From Pseudorhodoferax sp. Leaf267 (GTDB lineage: Bacteria > Pseudomonadota > Gammaproteobacteria > Burkholderiales > Burkholderiaceae_C): DNA of 64,000 bases. Position 1 is the stretch's first letter. Every line of letters starts with the position of its first letter. The position numbers and the translations under genes were made by a program. The stretch spans positions 62,001-126,000 of the forward strand of contig NZ_LMMV01000005.1 in the NCBI RefSeq assembly GCF_001422405.1. The letters are read 5' to 3'. Under the pieces are notes generated by a model. That model did not search any database and had not been told where the DNA came from. It saw only the letters and a list, made by a program, of their open reading frames with translations. Shown piece after piece: positions 32,349 to 43,973 of the stretch.

Positions 32349-32735
32349 GTGACGACGACAGCAGCCAGCCTGCGCGTGATGGTGGTCGACGACAGCAACA
32401 CCATCCGCCGCAGCGCCGAGATCTTCCTGAAGCAGGGCGGCCACGAGGTGCTGCTGGCCGAAGACGGCTTCGATGCCCTGGCCAAGATCGACGAGCACCA
32501 GCCGCAGATGATCTTCTGCGACATCCTGATGCCCAAGCTCGACGGCTACCAGACCTGCTCCATCATCAAGCGCAACCAGCGCTTCGCCTCCATTCCGGTC
32601 GTGATGCTGTCGTCCAAGGACGGCGTGTTCGACAAGGCCCGCGGGCGCATGGTCGGCTCGCACGACTACCTGACCAAGCCGTTCACCAAGGACCAGCTGC
32701 TGCAGGCCGTGCAGAAGATCAGCGCGCTCGGCTAG
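32349..32735 (+). CDS. pilG: PilG-like twitching-motility response regulator
   Basis: 128 residues from GTG 32349. Receiver domain with [21 protein letters not shown], phosphorylated Asp in [41 protein letters not shown]. This matches PilG, which stimulates type IV pilus extension, more closely than PilH. First gene of the Pil-Chp operon. The second regulator PilH is not present in the cluster. Confidence 0.88.
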   Translation: MTTTAASLRVMVVDDSNTIRRSAEIFLKQGGHEVLLAEDGFDALAKIDEHQPQMIFCDILMPKLDGYQTCSIIKRNQRFASIPVVMLSSKDGVFDKARGRMVGSHDYLTKPFTKDQLLQAVQKISALG

Positions 32736-32738
32736 GCG

Positions 32739-33269
32739 ATGGCGCAGCGCGAAACCCTCACGGAGTTGCAGAACCGCCTCGCCGCACGCCTGCAGGCTGC
32801 GCAGACCGAAGGCCCGTCCGTGCACTGGCTGGCCGTCGAGGCCGGCGGTGGCCGTTACCTGGTCCCGCTGAACCAGGCCGGCGAGATCTTCCCGTGGACC
32901 ACGGTGCAGTCCACGCCCTACACCAAGCCGTGGTTCCTGGGCGTGGCCAACCTGCGCGGCGCGCTGTGCGGCGTGGTCGACCTGGGGCATTTCCTGGCCA
33001 TCGACGGCCTGGGCGTGCGCAGCCCCTCGACGCTGGCCGAGTGCAAGCTGCTGAGCTTCAACGCCGCACTGCAGATCAACTGCGCGCTGGCGGTCGACCG
33101 GCTCGCGGGCCTGCGCGGCGCCGATGCGTTTGCGCTGTCGGCCCCGGCGCTGCAGGACGCACCGGCCTACTTCGGCCGCATCTACACCGATGCCGCCGGA
33201 CTGCCATGGCAGGAGATCCAGTTGCAGGCGCTGGCGCAGACCACGAGCTTCCTGGCGATCGACGCCTGA
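32739..33269 (+). CDS. pilI: PilI, CheW-like scaffold of the Pil-Chp system
   Basis: 176 residues. CheW domain: [59 protein letters not shown], and [18 protein letters not shown]. Couples the receptor to the ChpA kinase. Three bases separate it from pilG, indicating one transcript. Confidence 0.9.
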   Translation: MAQRETLTELQNRLAARLQAAQTEGPSVHWLAVEAGGGRYLVPLNQAGEIFPWTTVQSTPYTKPWFLGVANLRGALCGVVDLGHFLAIDGLGVRSPSTLAECKLLSFNAALQINCALAVDRLAGLRGADAFALSAPALQDAPAYFGRIYTDAAGLPWQEIQLQALAQTTSFLAIDA

Positions 33270-33310
33270 CCCGGCGTACGCGCGCCGACGCTCCCTTCAG
33301 AGAACCGTCC

Positions 33311-34552
33311 ATGTCGTTCGAAGACAACCTGAAGCGCCCGTCCGCGGACGCCTCGCCCGCACAGCCGCCCGCAGCACCCGAGGCCACGGCCACGCTGCCG
33401 CTGCTGGGCACACGCCCGGCGCCACGGCAAGCGCGCCTGCTGGGCCTGCTGCTGGCCGCCGCGCTGCTCGCACTGGCCGGCCTGCTCGCCGCGCCACTGG
33501 CCCGGGCCGGCCTGGGCGGCGGCACACTCGCCGCCATCGCAGGCTCGGTGCTGCTGGCCATGCTGGCCGCGGCAGGCTGGGTAAGCGTGCAGCGCCAGCA
33601 GCACGCGGGCCAGATCGCCGCCCTGCGCGCGTCGGCCCCGCCGCCCGCCCCGACGACCGAGCATGCCGCCGATGCAGTGAACGACACCGCCGCTGCCCTG
33701 CACGCGCTGGTCGGCAGCGTGCAGGACACGGCCACGCGCGTGGCGCAGACCACGGCCGAGGTCGAAGGCGCCTCGGCCGCGCAGCTGGACGCGTCGACCG
33801 CCCAGCTGCGCGAAATCCGCGAGGCCGCCCGCGCGGTGCTGGACATGGCGCTGCGCATGAACGAGATGGCGGGCCAGGCGCAGGAATCGGCCCAGGTCGC
33901 GCAGCAGTCGCTGCAGGCCGCGGACGCGGGCCGCGCGGCCGTGCAGAACGCCATCGGCGGCATGGATGCGATCCGCGACCAGATCCAGGACACGTCCAAG
34001 CGCATCAAGCGGCTGGGCGAGTCGTCGCAGGAGATTGGCGAGATCACCGAGCTGATCTGGGGCCTGACCGAGCAGACCAACGTGTTGGCGCTGAACGCGG
34101 CCATCCAGGCCGCCTCGGCTGGAGAGGCAGGGCGCGGCTTCTCGGTCGTGGCCGAGGAGGTGCAGCGCCTGGCCGGCCGCTCGGCCGACGCCACGCGGCA
34201 GATCGCCACGCTGGTGCAAACCATCCAGGCCGACACGCAGGACGCCGTGGCCGCCATGGAGCGCTCCACCCAGGGCGTGGTCGCCGGCGCCCGCCTGTCC
34301 GACACGGCGGGCACGGCGCTGGCGGAGATCGACGCCGTCACGCGCCGGCTGGCCGAGCGCATCGAACACATCGCCGGCGCCACCACGCGCGAGACGGAAC
34401 GCGCCAACGGTGTGGCCGACAGCATCCAGCACATCTTCACCGCAACCGAGCAGGCTGGTGACGGCACGCGCGCCATGGCCGAGCAGGTGCGCGCATTTGC
34501 GCAGATGGCCGCGGAACTGCGCCAGTCCGTTGCACGCTTCACGACCGTTTGA
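33311..34552 (+). CDS. pilJ: PilJ-like methyl-accepting protein lacking a sensor domain
   Basis: 413 residues from ATG 33311; the frame is open upstream but inside pilI. Membrane segments at about 43-63 and 68-93 are joined by a very short loop, so there is no periplasmic ligand-binding domain. Known PilJ proteins are longer and have two PilJ-type periplasmic modules. The signalling domain is complete: [48 protein letters not shown] hairpin. The protein may sense through the membrane or partners, or be permanently active. Confidence 0.87.
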   Translation: MSFEDNLKRPSADASPAQPPAAPEATATLPLLGTRPAPRQARLLGLLLAAALLALAGLLAAPLARAGLGGGTLAAIAGSVLLAMLAAAGWVSVQRQQHAGQIAALRASAPPPAPTTEHAADAVNDTAAALHALVGSVQDTATRVAQTTAEVEGASAAQLDASTAQLREIREAARAVLDMALRMNEMAGQAQESAQVAQQSLQAADAGRAAVQNAIGGMDAIRDQIQDTSKRIKRLGESSQEIGEITELIWGLTEQTNVLALNAAIQAASAGEAGRGFSVVAEEVQRLAGRSADATRQIATLVQTIQADTQDAVAAMERSTQGVVAGARLSDTAGTALAEIDAVTRRLAERIEHIAGATTRETERANGVADSIQHIFTATEQAGDGTRAMAEQVRAFAQMAAELRQSVARFTTV

Positions 34553-34556
34553 GCCC

Positions 34557-37500
34557 ATGTCCACCACACCACCGGCAGCCGCCTTCCCCCGCGTCGCGGA
34601 CGATCTGGGCCCGCTGGCCTGGGTGCGCGAAGAGCTGCGCAAGACCCTGGAGGCGGCGACCAAGGAACTGCGCCGCCACCTGCGCGAGGCCGACGCGGTC
34701 GCACAGGGCGGCAGCAACGCGCCCGACGGCGGCCACCTGGCGCAGGCCGGCCGGCTGCTGCGCCAGTGCACGGGCGCCCTGGCCATGATCGAGCAGCCCG
34801 CGGCGGCCCACATGCTGCGCGCGATGGAGGCGGCCACGCAGCGCCTGGCCGAGCAACCTGAAGCCTGCACCGAGGAGGCCGTCACGCACATCGAGCGCGC
34901 CGGCTTCGCGATGAACGACTACCTGGACGCGCTGCTGGCCGGCAAGCCGGTCTCGGCCGTGTCGCTGTTCCCGCAGTACCGCGACGTGCAGGCGGTGGCC
35001 GGCAACGACCGCATCCACCCGGCCGACCTGTGGACGCACGCGGAGCCGCAGGCGGCGCCCACCGTGCCCGTGGCTGCCGCCGCGCTTGCACCCGAGCCCG
35101 CCGTGCGCAGCCGGCTCGACCAGGCCGTGCTCCAGCTGGTCAAGACCGGCGACCCGGCGGCCGCCCGCGCGTTGCATGCCCTGGGCCTGGGGCTGGCCGC
35201 CGGCGCCGCGTTGCCGGACCAGGCCAGCTTCTGGAACCTGGCCGCGGCCTACTTCGAGGCCGTGGCCCTGGGCCTGGTGCCGTCCGACCTGTACGCCAAG
35301 CGCATGGCCTCGCGCGTGCTGACGCAGTACGCAGCGCTCGCGCGCGGCGAGGCCGCGCCCTCGGCACGGCTGGTGCAGGACCTGCTGTTTTACTGCGCGC
35401 GCGCCGTGCCCGGCGCCGATGCCCAAGCCGGCACGCTTGCCGCCGTGCGCTCCGCCCATGGCCTGGGCGCCGCACTGCCGGTCGACTACGAAGACCGCCG
35501 CTTCGGCCGCTTCGACCCCGCGCAACTGGCCCAGGCGCGCAAGCGCATCGCGGCCGCGGCCGAGACTTGGTCTGCCCTGGCCGGCGGCGACACGCACCCG
35601 TTCAAGACCGCGCTGGAACAGTTCGCCCTGGTCGGCGAATCGCTGACCCGGCTGCACCCCGACAGCGCCGTGCTGACGCAGGCGCTGCAGCGCACCGTCG
35701 AGGCCGCGGCCCACCAAGGCACGGTGCCGGCCGCGCCGCTGGCCATGGAGGTGGCCACCGCCGTGCTGTACCTGGAGGCTGCCTACGCCGACCTGGACGA
35801 GGACGACGCCGGCATGCGCGCGCGCGCCGCGCTGCTGACCGAGCGCCTGGACCAGGTGGCCGCGGGCGGCGCGCCGGAGCCGCTGCAGCCCTGGATGGAA
35901 GAGCTGTACCACCGCGTGAGCGACCGCCAGACCATGGGCCACGTGGTCGAGGAGCTGCGCAGGACGCTGGCCGAGATCGAGCAGACGCTGGACCAGTTCT
36001 TCCGCGCGCCGCGCGAGAAGATGGTGCTGGCCAGGGTCGTCGCGCAGTGCGCTCAGATGCGCGGCGTGCTGTCGGTGCTGGGGCTGGAGCAGGCCGCGCA
36101 CGCCGTGCAGCGCATGCGCGAGACCGTGGAAGGCTACATGGCCGATGCGCCGGACGACGCGCCCGCGCGCGCGGCCAGCTTCGACCGGTTGGGCGCCAGC
36201 CTGGGCGCGCTCGGGCTGCTGATCGACATGCTGGGCTACCAGCGCGCCCTGGCGCGCGAGCTTTTCGTGTACGACGAGTCGCAAGGCCTGCTGCGCATGG
36301 CACTGCCGCCGCAGGCCGATGCACAGCCGGCCGACCCGGCACACGATCCACCGCAGCTGCAGCCGGCCGTGGCCGACGCCGGTGAAGGCGACAGCGCCGC
36401 GCTGCAGGTCTTTGCGGACGAGGCGCGCCAGGCCGTGCATGGGGCGCGCTTGCTGACCGCCGCGCTGCGCGCGACGCCAGCCGACGCCGATCCCTTGCCC
36501 GCACTGCGTCGCGTCTTCCACAGGCTCAAGGGCAGCGCGCGCATGGTCGACCAGCCGGCATTCGGCGACACGGCCTGGGCACTGGAGGATCTGCTGACGG
36601 CGTGGCTGGCCACGCAGCAGCCGGCCACGCCGGCGCTGCTGGACCTGGCCGACGACGCGTTGCAGGCGCTCGCCGCCTGGGCCGACGACATCGCGGCCGG
36701 CCGCGACGGCGACCACCATGCCGCCGACCTGCGCGTACGCGCCGAGACCTTGCAGCTGGAGCCCGAGGCGTCAGCACCCGCGCCGGCCGTTGCCGACGAG
36801 GATGGCATGCGCGCGGTCGGCCCGCTGCGCATCGCGCTGCCGCTGGACAACGCCTACCTGAACGACGCCGATGAATCGTCACGCCGCCTGCTGGCCGGGC
36901 TGGGCGCCTGGTCGCAGGAGCCGGCCACGCCGCTGGACGAGGCGACCATCGCGCTGGCCCGCGACCTGGCCGACAGCGCCGCCCGCATCGGCTTTCATGC
37001 CTTGTCGCAGCTGGCGCACCGCCTCGTGGCTGCGCTGGCCCACGTGCAGGCCCACGGTCTGCGCGAGGGCCAGGGCCGCGTGCTGCTGGATGCGGCCGAG
37101 GACGTGCGCCGGCTGCTGCACCAGTTCGCGGCCGGCTTCCTGAAGGAGCCGAACGCGGCCGTGCAGCACGCGCTGGAGACCATCGTGCCAACGTCCGCGC
37201 CCGCGCCGGCGGCCACGGGCCCGGCCTTCGACGACGCCATCGACGTGGCCGATGCGATCGACCCCGACCTGTTCCCGGTGTTCGACGACGAGGCCGCCGA
37301 GCTGCTGCCGCGGCTGGGGGCTGCGCTGCGCCAATGGTCGGCCGAGCCCGCCGACACCGACGCGCGCCAGCGTGCGCAGCGCGCGCTGCACACGCTCAAG
37401 GGCAGCGCGCGCCTGGCTGGCGCCCTGCGGCTGGGCGAGAGCGCCCACCGGCTGGAGACCGCCATCGAGCCGCTGGCCGGCGATGGCGTGCCCACGGCTG

Positions 37501-39533
37501 CCATCGCCCCGCTGCTCGCGCAGGCCGATGCGCTGCAGACCGACTTGGACCGGCTGCGCGCCGCGCACCAGCCCGCGCCGCTGGGCGCGCTGTCGGCGCA
37601 GCCCGACACCGAAGCGCACGAAGTCGTCGGGCCGCAGCCCATCCCCGTGCCGCAGCCGCTGGCGCCGCGCGCCATGTCCAACCAGTCGGTGCGCGTGCGC
37701 TCGCAGTTGCTGGACCGCATGATCAACCAGTCCGGCGAGGTGCTGATCACGCGTGCGCGCATGCAGTCACGGCTGGACCAGCTGCGCGGCGCGCTCGGCG
37801 ACCTGGGCGGCAACCTGGACCGACTGCGCCAGCAGCTGCGCGAGGTCGAACTGCAGGCCGACTCGCAAATGCAGTCGCGTCTGGCGCAGGCGCGTGACAC
37901 CAGTCCTGCGGCCACGCCGTTCGACCCGCTGGAGTTCGACCGCTTCACGCGCGTGCAGGAGCTGACGCGCATGATGGCCGAGTCGGTCAACGACGTGGCC
38001 ACCGTGCAGCGCAGCCTGCAGCGCACCATCGAAGGCACGGAGGACGACCTGGCCGCGCAGGCACGCCAGGCCCGCGAGCTGCAGCACGATTTGCTGCGCA
38101 TGCGCATGGTGGCGTTCGACGCCATCGCCGAGCGCCTGCACGGCGTGGTGCGCCAGGCCGCCACCGACCTGGGCCGCCACGTGCAGCTGGAGATCAGCGG
38201 TGGCCTCATCGAGCTGGACCGCGGCGTGCTGGACCGCCTGGCGCCGACCTTCGAGCACCTGCTGCGCAACGCCATCGTGCACGGCATCGAGGACGCGCCG
38301 CAGCGCAGCGCCGCCGGCAAGCCCGAGGCCGGCCGCATCGAGATCGCACTGCACCACGAGGCCAACGACATCGCCATCCGCGTGCAGGACGACGGCCGCG
38401 GGCTGGACCTGCCGCGCATCCAGGCCCGCGCCCTGTCGCTGGGCCTGCTGTCCTCGGGCGCGCCACTGTCGGCCGGCGAGGCGGCGGACCTGATCTTCCT
38501 GCCCGGCTTCACGACCGCGCACCAGGTCACCGGCCTGGCCGGGCGCGGCATCGGCATGGACGTGGTGCGCACCGAGGTCCATGGCCTGGGCGGCCGGATC
38601 GAGACCCGCACGACGGCCGGCCAGGGGACGGAATTCAAGATCGTGCTGCCACTGACCACGGCCGTCACCCAGGTCGCCATGCTGCGCGCCGGCCCGCACT
38701 GCGTGGGCGTGCCGACCAACCTGGTCGAGGCCGTGCGCCGCGTGCCGGCCGCCGCACTGGCCCAGGCCTACGCCAGCGAAACCTTTGCCGAGGGCGGCGA
38801 GGCCCTGCCCTTCTACTGGGCCGGTGCGCTGCTGCAGTCCGCTGCCGCGAGCGAGGCACCCGGCGAGCGGCACGCCAGCGTGCTGGTGCTGCGCAGCGCC
38901 TCGCAGCGGCTCGCCCTGCATGTGGACGAGGTGCTGGGCCAGCAGGATGTCGTGGTCAAAAACCTCGGGCCGCAGCTGTCGCGGCTGCCGGGGCTGGCCG
39001 GCATGTCGGTGCTGGCCTCTGGCGCCGTGGTGTTGATCTACAACCCCGTGGCCCTGGCCGCCGTGCATGGCGCGCAGGCGCGCCAGGCCCAGCACGACCA
39101 GGCACTGCGCTCGGGCGACGGCGGCCTTGCGACCACCCAGCCGCCGGTGGCCACGCCGTTGGTGCTGGTGGTGGACGACTCCGTCACCGTGCGCCGCGTC
39201 ACGCAGCGGCTGCTGCAGCGCGCGGGCTACCGCGTGGCGCTGGCAGCCGATGGCGTGCAGGCGCTCGAGGTGCTGCAGGCCGAACGCCCGGCCCTGGTGC
39301 TGTCGGACATCGAAATGCCGCGCATGGATGGCTTCGACCTGGCGCGCACGCTGCGCGCGGACACCGGCTGGGCCGGCCTGCCCATCGTCATGATCACCTC
39401 GCGCATGGCCGAGAAGCACCGGACACATGCGCTGTCGATCGGCGTCGACCACTACCTGGGCAAGCCCTACTCCGAAGAGGAACTGCTGAGCCTGGTGCGC
39501 CGCTACACGGTAGCCGCCGACGGAGCGGACTAG
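34557..39533 (+). CDS. chpA: ChpA/PilL hybrid histidine kinase with Hpt and receiver domains
   Basis: 1658 residues from ATG 34557. CheA-like kinase of the type IV pilus chemosensory system. Layout: N-terminal Hpt-like helical repeats (about 20-110, without a clear His), a FimL-like part, two Hpt domains with His655 (HRLKGSARM) and His945 (HTLKGSARL), and a dimerisation helix near 1050. HATPase follows with LLRNAIVHGIED (about 1235) and GRGIGMDVVRTEVH, then a CheW-like domain (about 1365-1510). A receiver lies at about 1535-1655, Asp near 1583 in LVLSDIEMPRMDG. The own receiver may replace the missing PilH. Its last 4 bp overlap the opposite lacI-family gene. Confidence 0.93.
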   Translation: MSTTPPAAAFPRVADDLGPLAWVREELRKTLEAATKELRRHLREADAVAQGGSNAPDGGHLAQAGRLLRQCTGALAMIEQPAAAHMLRAMEAATQRLAEQPEACTEEAVTHIERAGFAMNDYLDALLAGKPVSAVSLFPQYRDVQAVAGNDRIHPADLWTHAEPQAAPTVPVAAAALAPEPAVRSRLDQAVLQLVKTGDPAAARALHALGLGLAAGAALPDQASFWNLAAAYFEAVALGLVPSDLYAKRMASRVLTQYAALARGEAAPSARLVQDLLFYCARAVPGADAQAGTLAAVRSAHGLGAALPVDYEDRRFGRFDPAQLAQARKRIAAAAETWSALAGGDTHPFKTALEQFALVGESLTRLHPDSAVLTQALQRTVEAAAHQGTVPAAPLAMEVATAVLYLEAAYADLDEDDAGMRARAALLTERLDQVAAGGAPEPLQPWMEELYHRVSDRQTMGHVVEELRRTLAEIEQTLDQFFRAPREKMVLARVVAQCAQMRGVLSVLGLEQAAHAVQRMRETVEGYMADAPDDAPARAASFDRLGASLGALGLLIDMLGYQRALARELFVYDESQGLLRMALPPQADAQPADPAHDPPQLQPAVADAGEGDSAALQVFADEARQAVHGARLLTAALRATPADADPLPALRRVFHRLKGSARMVDQPAFGDTAWALEDLLTAWLATQQPATPALLDLADDALQALAAWADDIAAGRDGDHHAADLRVRAETLQLEPEASAPAPAVADEDGMRAVGPLRIALPLDNAYLNDADESSRRLLAGLGAWSQEPATPLDEATIALARDLADSAARIGFHALSQLAHRLVAALAHVQAHGLREGQGRVLLDAAEDVRRLLHQFAAGFLKEPNAAVQHALETIVPTSAPAPAATGPAFDDAIDVADAIDPDLFPVFDDEAAELLPRLGAALRQWSAEPADTDARQRAQRALHTLKGSARLAGALRLGESAHRLETAIEPLAGDGVPTAAIAPLLAQADALQTDLDRLRAAHQPAPLGALSAQPDTEAHEVVGPQPIPVPQPLAPRAMSNQSVRVRSQLLDRMINQSGEVLITRARMQSRLDQLRGALGDLGGNLDRLRQQLREVELQADSQMQSRLAQARDTSPAATPFDPLEFDRFTRVQELTRMMAESVNDVATVQRSLQRTIEGTEDDLAAQARQARELQHDLLRMRMVAFDAIAERLHGVVRQAATDLGRHVQLEISGGLIELDRGVLDRLAPTFEHLLRNAIVHGIEDAPQRSAAGKPEAGRIEIALHHEANDIAIRVQDDGRGLDLPRIQARALSLGLLSSGAPLSAGEAADLIFLPGFTTAHQVTGLAGRGIGMDVVRTEVHGLGGRIETRTTAGQGTEFKIVLPLTTAVTQVAMLRAGPHCVGVPTNLVEAVRRVPAAALAQAYASETFAEGGEALPFYWAGALLQSAAASEAPGERHASVLVLRSASQRLALHVDEVLGQQDVVVKNLGPQLSRLPGLAGMSVLASGAVVLIYNPVALAAVHGAQARQAQHDQALRSGDGGLATTQPPVATPLVLVVDDSVTVRRVTQRLLQRAGYRVALAADGVQALEVLQAERPALVLSDIEMPRMDGFDLARTLRADTGWAGLPIVMITSRMAEKHRTHALSIGVDHYLGKPYSEEELLSLVRRYTVAADGAD

Positions 39534-40540
39534 GCGGCCGGCCCGTCGCTGTCGCCCGGCACCAGCACCGGCTGGTGCAGGCGCTGCAGCGTGGCAGGCG
39601 GCGCGCCTTCCAGCCTGGCGAGCGTGAGCTCGGCCAGCACACGGCCGATCTGCGCCGGCCCGGGCTGCTGCACGGCCGTGATGGCGGTGCGGATCACCGA
39701 GTCGGTGCCCAGGCCGTCGTACACAATGAGCGACAGGTCACGGCCCAGGCTGCGGCCCTGGTGCAGGGCCGCGTGGACCGCGCCCACACCGGCCAGGTGG
39801 TTGTCCACCAGCACCGCCGTCGGCGGCTGCGGCAAGGCCAGCAACTGCTGCATGGCGGCGTAGCCGGAGCGCCGGTCCAGCGCCTGGCGCAGCAGCAGAG
39901 GCGGTGACGGCGCCAGGCCGGCAGCCGCCAGCTCGGCACAGAAGCCATCGAAACGCAGGGCTGCGAAGTTGTACTCGGCCGGCGCGCCCAGGTAGGCGAT
40001 GCGCCGGTGCCCCAGGCCGGTGAGCCGGCGCGTGGCCAGGCGGGCGCCGCGTTCGTTGTCGAAGTCCAGCCAGGCGTAGTCGGTCGCCAGGCCGGGACTG
40101 CGGCCATAGGCGACGAAGGGCACGCCCTGCTGCTGCAGCAGGGCCAGGCGGGCATCGTGCACGCGCGTGCGTGGCACCACGAAGGCGCGGATGCGCCGGC
40201 CGCGGATGGCCCGCTGGTAGGCCGCCAGCTCGTCGCCCGCAGTCGACACGATCAGCAGGTCCATGGCCGCCTCTTCGAGCCGCTCGCTAAGCGCGGCCGC
40301 CACCGTCAGGAACAGCACGTCGCCCAGGTCGCCGGGCGTGATCGGGAACACCAGGCCTACGGCATCGCCACGGCCCAGGGCCAGGCCACGGGCGCCGGGG
40401 TCAGGCTGGTAGTGCAAGCGCGCGGCCGCAGCCAGCACGGCCGCACGCGTGGCCTGCGCGACCTCCGGGTAGCCATTGAGCGCGCGACTGACCGTGGTCA
40501 GCGACAGGCCGAGTTCGGTGGCGATCTTCTTGAGGCTCAT
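39530..40540 (-). CDS. LacI-family repressor of the alpha-glucoside locus
   Basis: 336 residues from ATG 40540 (MSLKKIATELGLSLTTVSRALNGYPEV), which is the usual LacI helix-turn-helix and hinge; the open frame to 40681 has no start of this type. The C-terminal part is a periplasmic-binding-protein-like sugar sensor (VGLVFPITPGDLGDVLFL, RGRRIRAFVVPRTRVHD, IVYDGLGTDS). It is divergent from the sugar transporter with 205 bp between, where palindromic sites lie. Expected to release DNA on binding an alpha-glucoside or derived sugar phosphate. Confidence 0.88.
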   Translation of the reverse strand: MSLKKIATELGLSLTTVSRALNGYPEVAQATRAAVLAAAARLHYQPDPGARGLALGRGDAVGLVFPITPGDLGDVLFLTVAAALSERLEEAAMDLLIVSTAGDELAAYQRAIRGRRIRAFVVPRTRVHDARLALLQQQGVPFVAYGRSPGLATDYAWLDFDNERGARLATRRLTGLGHRRIAYLGAPAEYNFAALRFDGFCAELAAAGLAPSPPLLLRQALDRRSGYAAMQQLLALPQPPTAVLVDNHLAGVGAVHAALHQGRSLGRDLSLIVYDGLGTDSVIRTAITAVQQPGPAQIGRVLAELTLARLEGAPPATLQRLHQPVLVPGDSDGPAA

Positions 40541-40635
40541 GGTCGGGAAGACAGGCCGTGCGCAGGCGCTGGCGACACATGCTAACAACGCATACAAACT
40601 TTTCGTATACACATAGTTTCTGCGTAACTTATTGG

Positions 40636-40708
40636 TTACCATGGTAAACCACGAAATCGACTCAAATTGCTTTGGACACAATATTCAAAGCGCTTTGGAC
40701 ATCTGTCC
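40636..40708 (+). promoter_or_regulatory. Operator-like palindromes of the alpha-glucoside locus
   Basis: CAAAGCGCTTTG (40686-40697) is a perfect palindrome centred on CG, the classical core of LacI/GalR-family operators. TTACCATGGTAA (40636-40647) is a second perfect palindrome, and GGACA-TC-TGTCC (40697-40708) a third. All lie in the gap between the repressor gene and the transporter operon. Regulation by the divergent repressor is the simplest reading. Confidence 0.55.
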
Positions 40709-40745
40709 AGACGTGAACAGCGACAACAATTTCCAGGGGATTTCC

Positions 40746-42017
<1,272 letters not shown>

Positions 42018-42029
42018 GCCAGCCCTGAC

Positions 42030-42057
42030 GCGGCCGGCGCTGCACGCGCCGGGCCGC
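42030..42057 (+). repeat. Intercistronic hairpin after binding-protein gene
   Basis: GCGGCCGGCGC and GCGCCGGGCCGC pair around the loop TGCAC with one bulged G. There is no T run, so this is likely an mRNA-protecting or partial-attenuation hairpin between binding-protein and permease genes. Confidence 0.6.
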
Positions 42058-42177
42058 GCCACCCCACCACCCCCTGCAGCGCCATGCCGGCGCCGGGTGC
42101 ATCCATGCGCCCCGGTCCCGACACGCGTGCCAGACGGTGGCCGGCCCTTGTTCTTTCCTCCCTTGCAGGAGCTTGTC

Positions 42178-43116
42178 ATGAGCAGTCCTCCCTCTGCCCT
42201 CACGCGTGAGCGCACCCGCAGCGCGTGGATCTTCCTGGCCCCGACGCTGGTCGTGCTGTTGCTGGTCGCAGGCTGGCCGCTGGGCCGCACGATCTGGTTC
42301 AGCTTCACCGACGCCAGCCTCGACTCCATCGGCGACTCCACCTACCTGTGGGTGGGCCTGTCCAACTACTTCGGAGAGTACGGCGTCTTCAACTTCGCGG
42401 CCGCGCAAGGCTTCTGGGCCACGGACTGGGGCATGGCGATCCGCAACACCTTCAAGTTCGCGGTCGTCTCGGTGGTGCTGGAGACGGTGCTGGGCGTGGT
42501 GTTCGCGCTGGTGCTGAACGCCGAGTTCAAGGGCCGCGCCTTCGTGCGCGCCGCGGTGCTGGTGCCCTGGGCGATCCCCACCATCGTCTCGGCCAAGATG
42601 TGGGCCTGGATCATGCACGACCAGTTCGGCGTGCTGAACGCCATGCTCAAGAGCTGGGGCGTGATCGACGCCAACATCGCGTGGACGGCCGACCCGGCCT
42701 ACGCGCTGTGGTCCGTGGTCCTGGTCGACGTGTGGAAGACCACGCCCTTCATGGCGCTGCTCACGCTGGCCGCGCTGCAGATGCTGCCGCGCGACTGCTA
42801 CGAGGCCGCGCACGTGGACGGCATCCACCCGGTCAAGGTGTTCTTCAAGGTCACGCTGCCGCTGATCTGGCCCGCGCTGATGGTGGCCGTGATCTTCCGC
42901 CTGCTCGATGCGCTGCGCGTGTTCGACATCATCTACGTGATGACGTCCAACAGCGTGGACACGATCTCCATGTCGGGCTTCGTGCGCCGCGAGATCGTGG
43001 ACAACAACTACGTGGGCTACGGATCGGCCGCGTCCACGGTGCTGTTCCTCATCATCGCGGCCTGCACGCTGCTGTATCTCAAGCTGTCCCGCGTCGACCT
43101 CGGCGGCAAGAAGTGA
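42178..43116 (+). CDS. ABC transporter permease (MalF type)
   Basis: 312 residues from ATG 42178 with AGGAG upstream. Six-helix inner-membrane permease: [28 protein letters not shown], then [23 protein letters not shown], and the EAA loop [27 protein letters not shown] (with EAAxxDGI-like core) that contacts the ATPase. Transports alpha-glucosides together with the next gene product. Confidence 0.93.
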   Translation: MSSPPSALTRERTRSAWIFLAPTLVVLLLVAGWPLGRTIWFSFTDASLDSIGDSTYLWVGLSNYFGEYGVFNFAAAQGFWATDWGMAIRNTFKFAVVSVVLETVLGVVFALVLNAEFKGRAFVRAAVLVPWAIPTIVSAKMWAWIMHDQFGVLNAMLKSWGVIDANIAWTADPAYALWSVVLVDVWKTTPFMALLTLAALQMLPRDCYEAAHVDGIHPVKVFFKVTLPLIWPALMVAVIFRLLDALRVFDIIYVMTSNSVDTISMSGFVRREIVDNNYVGYGSAASTVLFLIIAACTLLYLKLSRVDLGGKK

Positions 43117-43127
43117 GGAGCGGCGCC

Positions 43128-43973
43128 ATGAACCTCTCCACCCAACGCCTGCTAGGCAACATCGGCCTGTACACGCTGGTCGCCGTCATCAGCCTGTTCT
43201 GCCTGTTTCCGTTCTACTTCGCGATCGTCACGTCGCTCAAGGAAGGCACCGAGCTGTTCAGCACCTCGCTGTGGCCGGCCGCCCCCACGCTGAAGAACTA
43301 CGTCAACCTGTTCACGGTGCCCGAGCAGCCGTTCGGCCGGCACCTGTTCAACTCGGTGGCCGTGTCCTGCCTGGTCGTGGTCGTCTCGCTGTTGCTGGGC
43401 GTGACGGCCGCCTACGCGCTGGGCCGCATCCACTTCAAGGGGCGCGGCCTCTTGCTGCTGACCGTGCTGGCCGTGTCCATGTTCCCGCAGGTGGCCGTGC
43501 TGTCCGGCATGTTCGAGCTCATGCAGGCCATCGGTTTCTACAACCACTGGTGGGGCCTCACGCTGCCCTACATGATCTTCACCTTGCCGTTCACGGTCTG
43601 GGTGCTCACCACCTTCGTGCGCGACCTGCCCAAGGAGTTGGAAGAGGCCGCCATCATGGACGGCTGCACGCCCTGGGGCATCATCACCAAGGTGTTCCTG
43701 CCCGTGATGTGGCCGGCGCTGGTGACCACGGGGCTCTTGGCCTTCATCGCGGCCTGGAACGAGTTCCTGTTCGCGCTGACCTTCGTGCTGGCCAACACCG
43801 ACCGCACGGTGCCGGTGTCGATCTCGCTGATCAGCGGCGCCGACAAGTTCGAGATCCCCTGGGGCAAGATCATGGCGGCTTCGGTGCTGGTGACCTTGCC
43901 GCTGATCGTGCTGGTGCTGGCCTTCCAGCGCAAGATCGTGGGCGGGCTGACCTCCGGGGCGGTGAAGGGATGA
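43128..43973 (+). CDS. ABC transporter permease (MalG type)
   Basis: 281 residues from ATG 43128, eleven bases after malF-type gene, ribosome site GAGGAG. Six membrane segments; EAA loop [27 protein letters not shown]. The C-terminal end [12 protein letters not shown] is the typical MalG tail that reaches into the ATPase dimer. Its stop overlaps the next start by four bases. Confidence 0.93.
   Translation: MNLSTQRLLGNIGLYTLVAVISLFCLFPFYFAIVTSLKEGTELFSTSLWPAAPTLKNYVNLFTVPEQPFGRHLFNSVAVSCLVVVVSLLLGVTAAYALGRIHFKGRGLLLLTVLAVSMFPQVAVLSGMFELMQAIGFYNHWWGLTLPYMIFTLPFTVWVLTTFVRDLPKELEEAAIMDGCTPWGIITKVFLPVMWPALVTTGLLAFIAAWNEFLFALTFVLANTDRTVPVSISLISGADKFEIPWGKIMAASVLVTLPLIVLVLAFQRKIVGGLTSGAVKG

Noticed and set aside
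34539-36719. Long minus-strand frame opposite chpA
   Set aside because: Composition typical of antisense to a high-GC gene; the plus-strand product has kinase and Hpt motifs.
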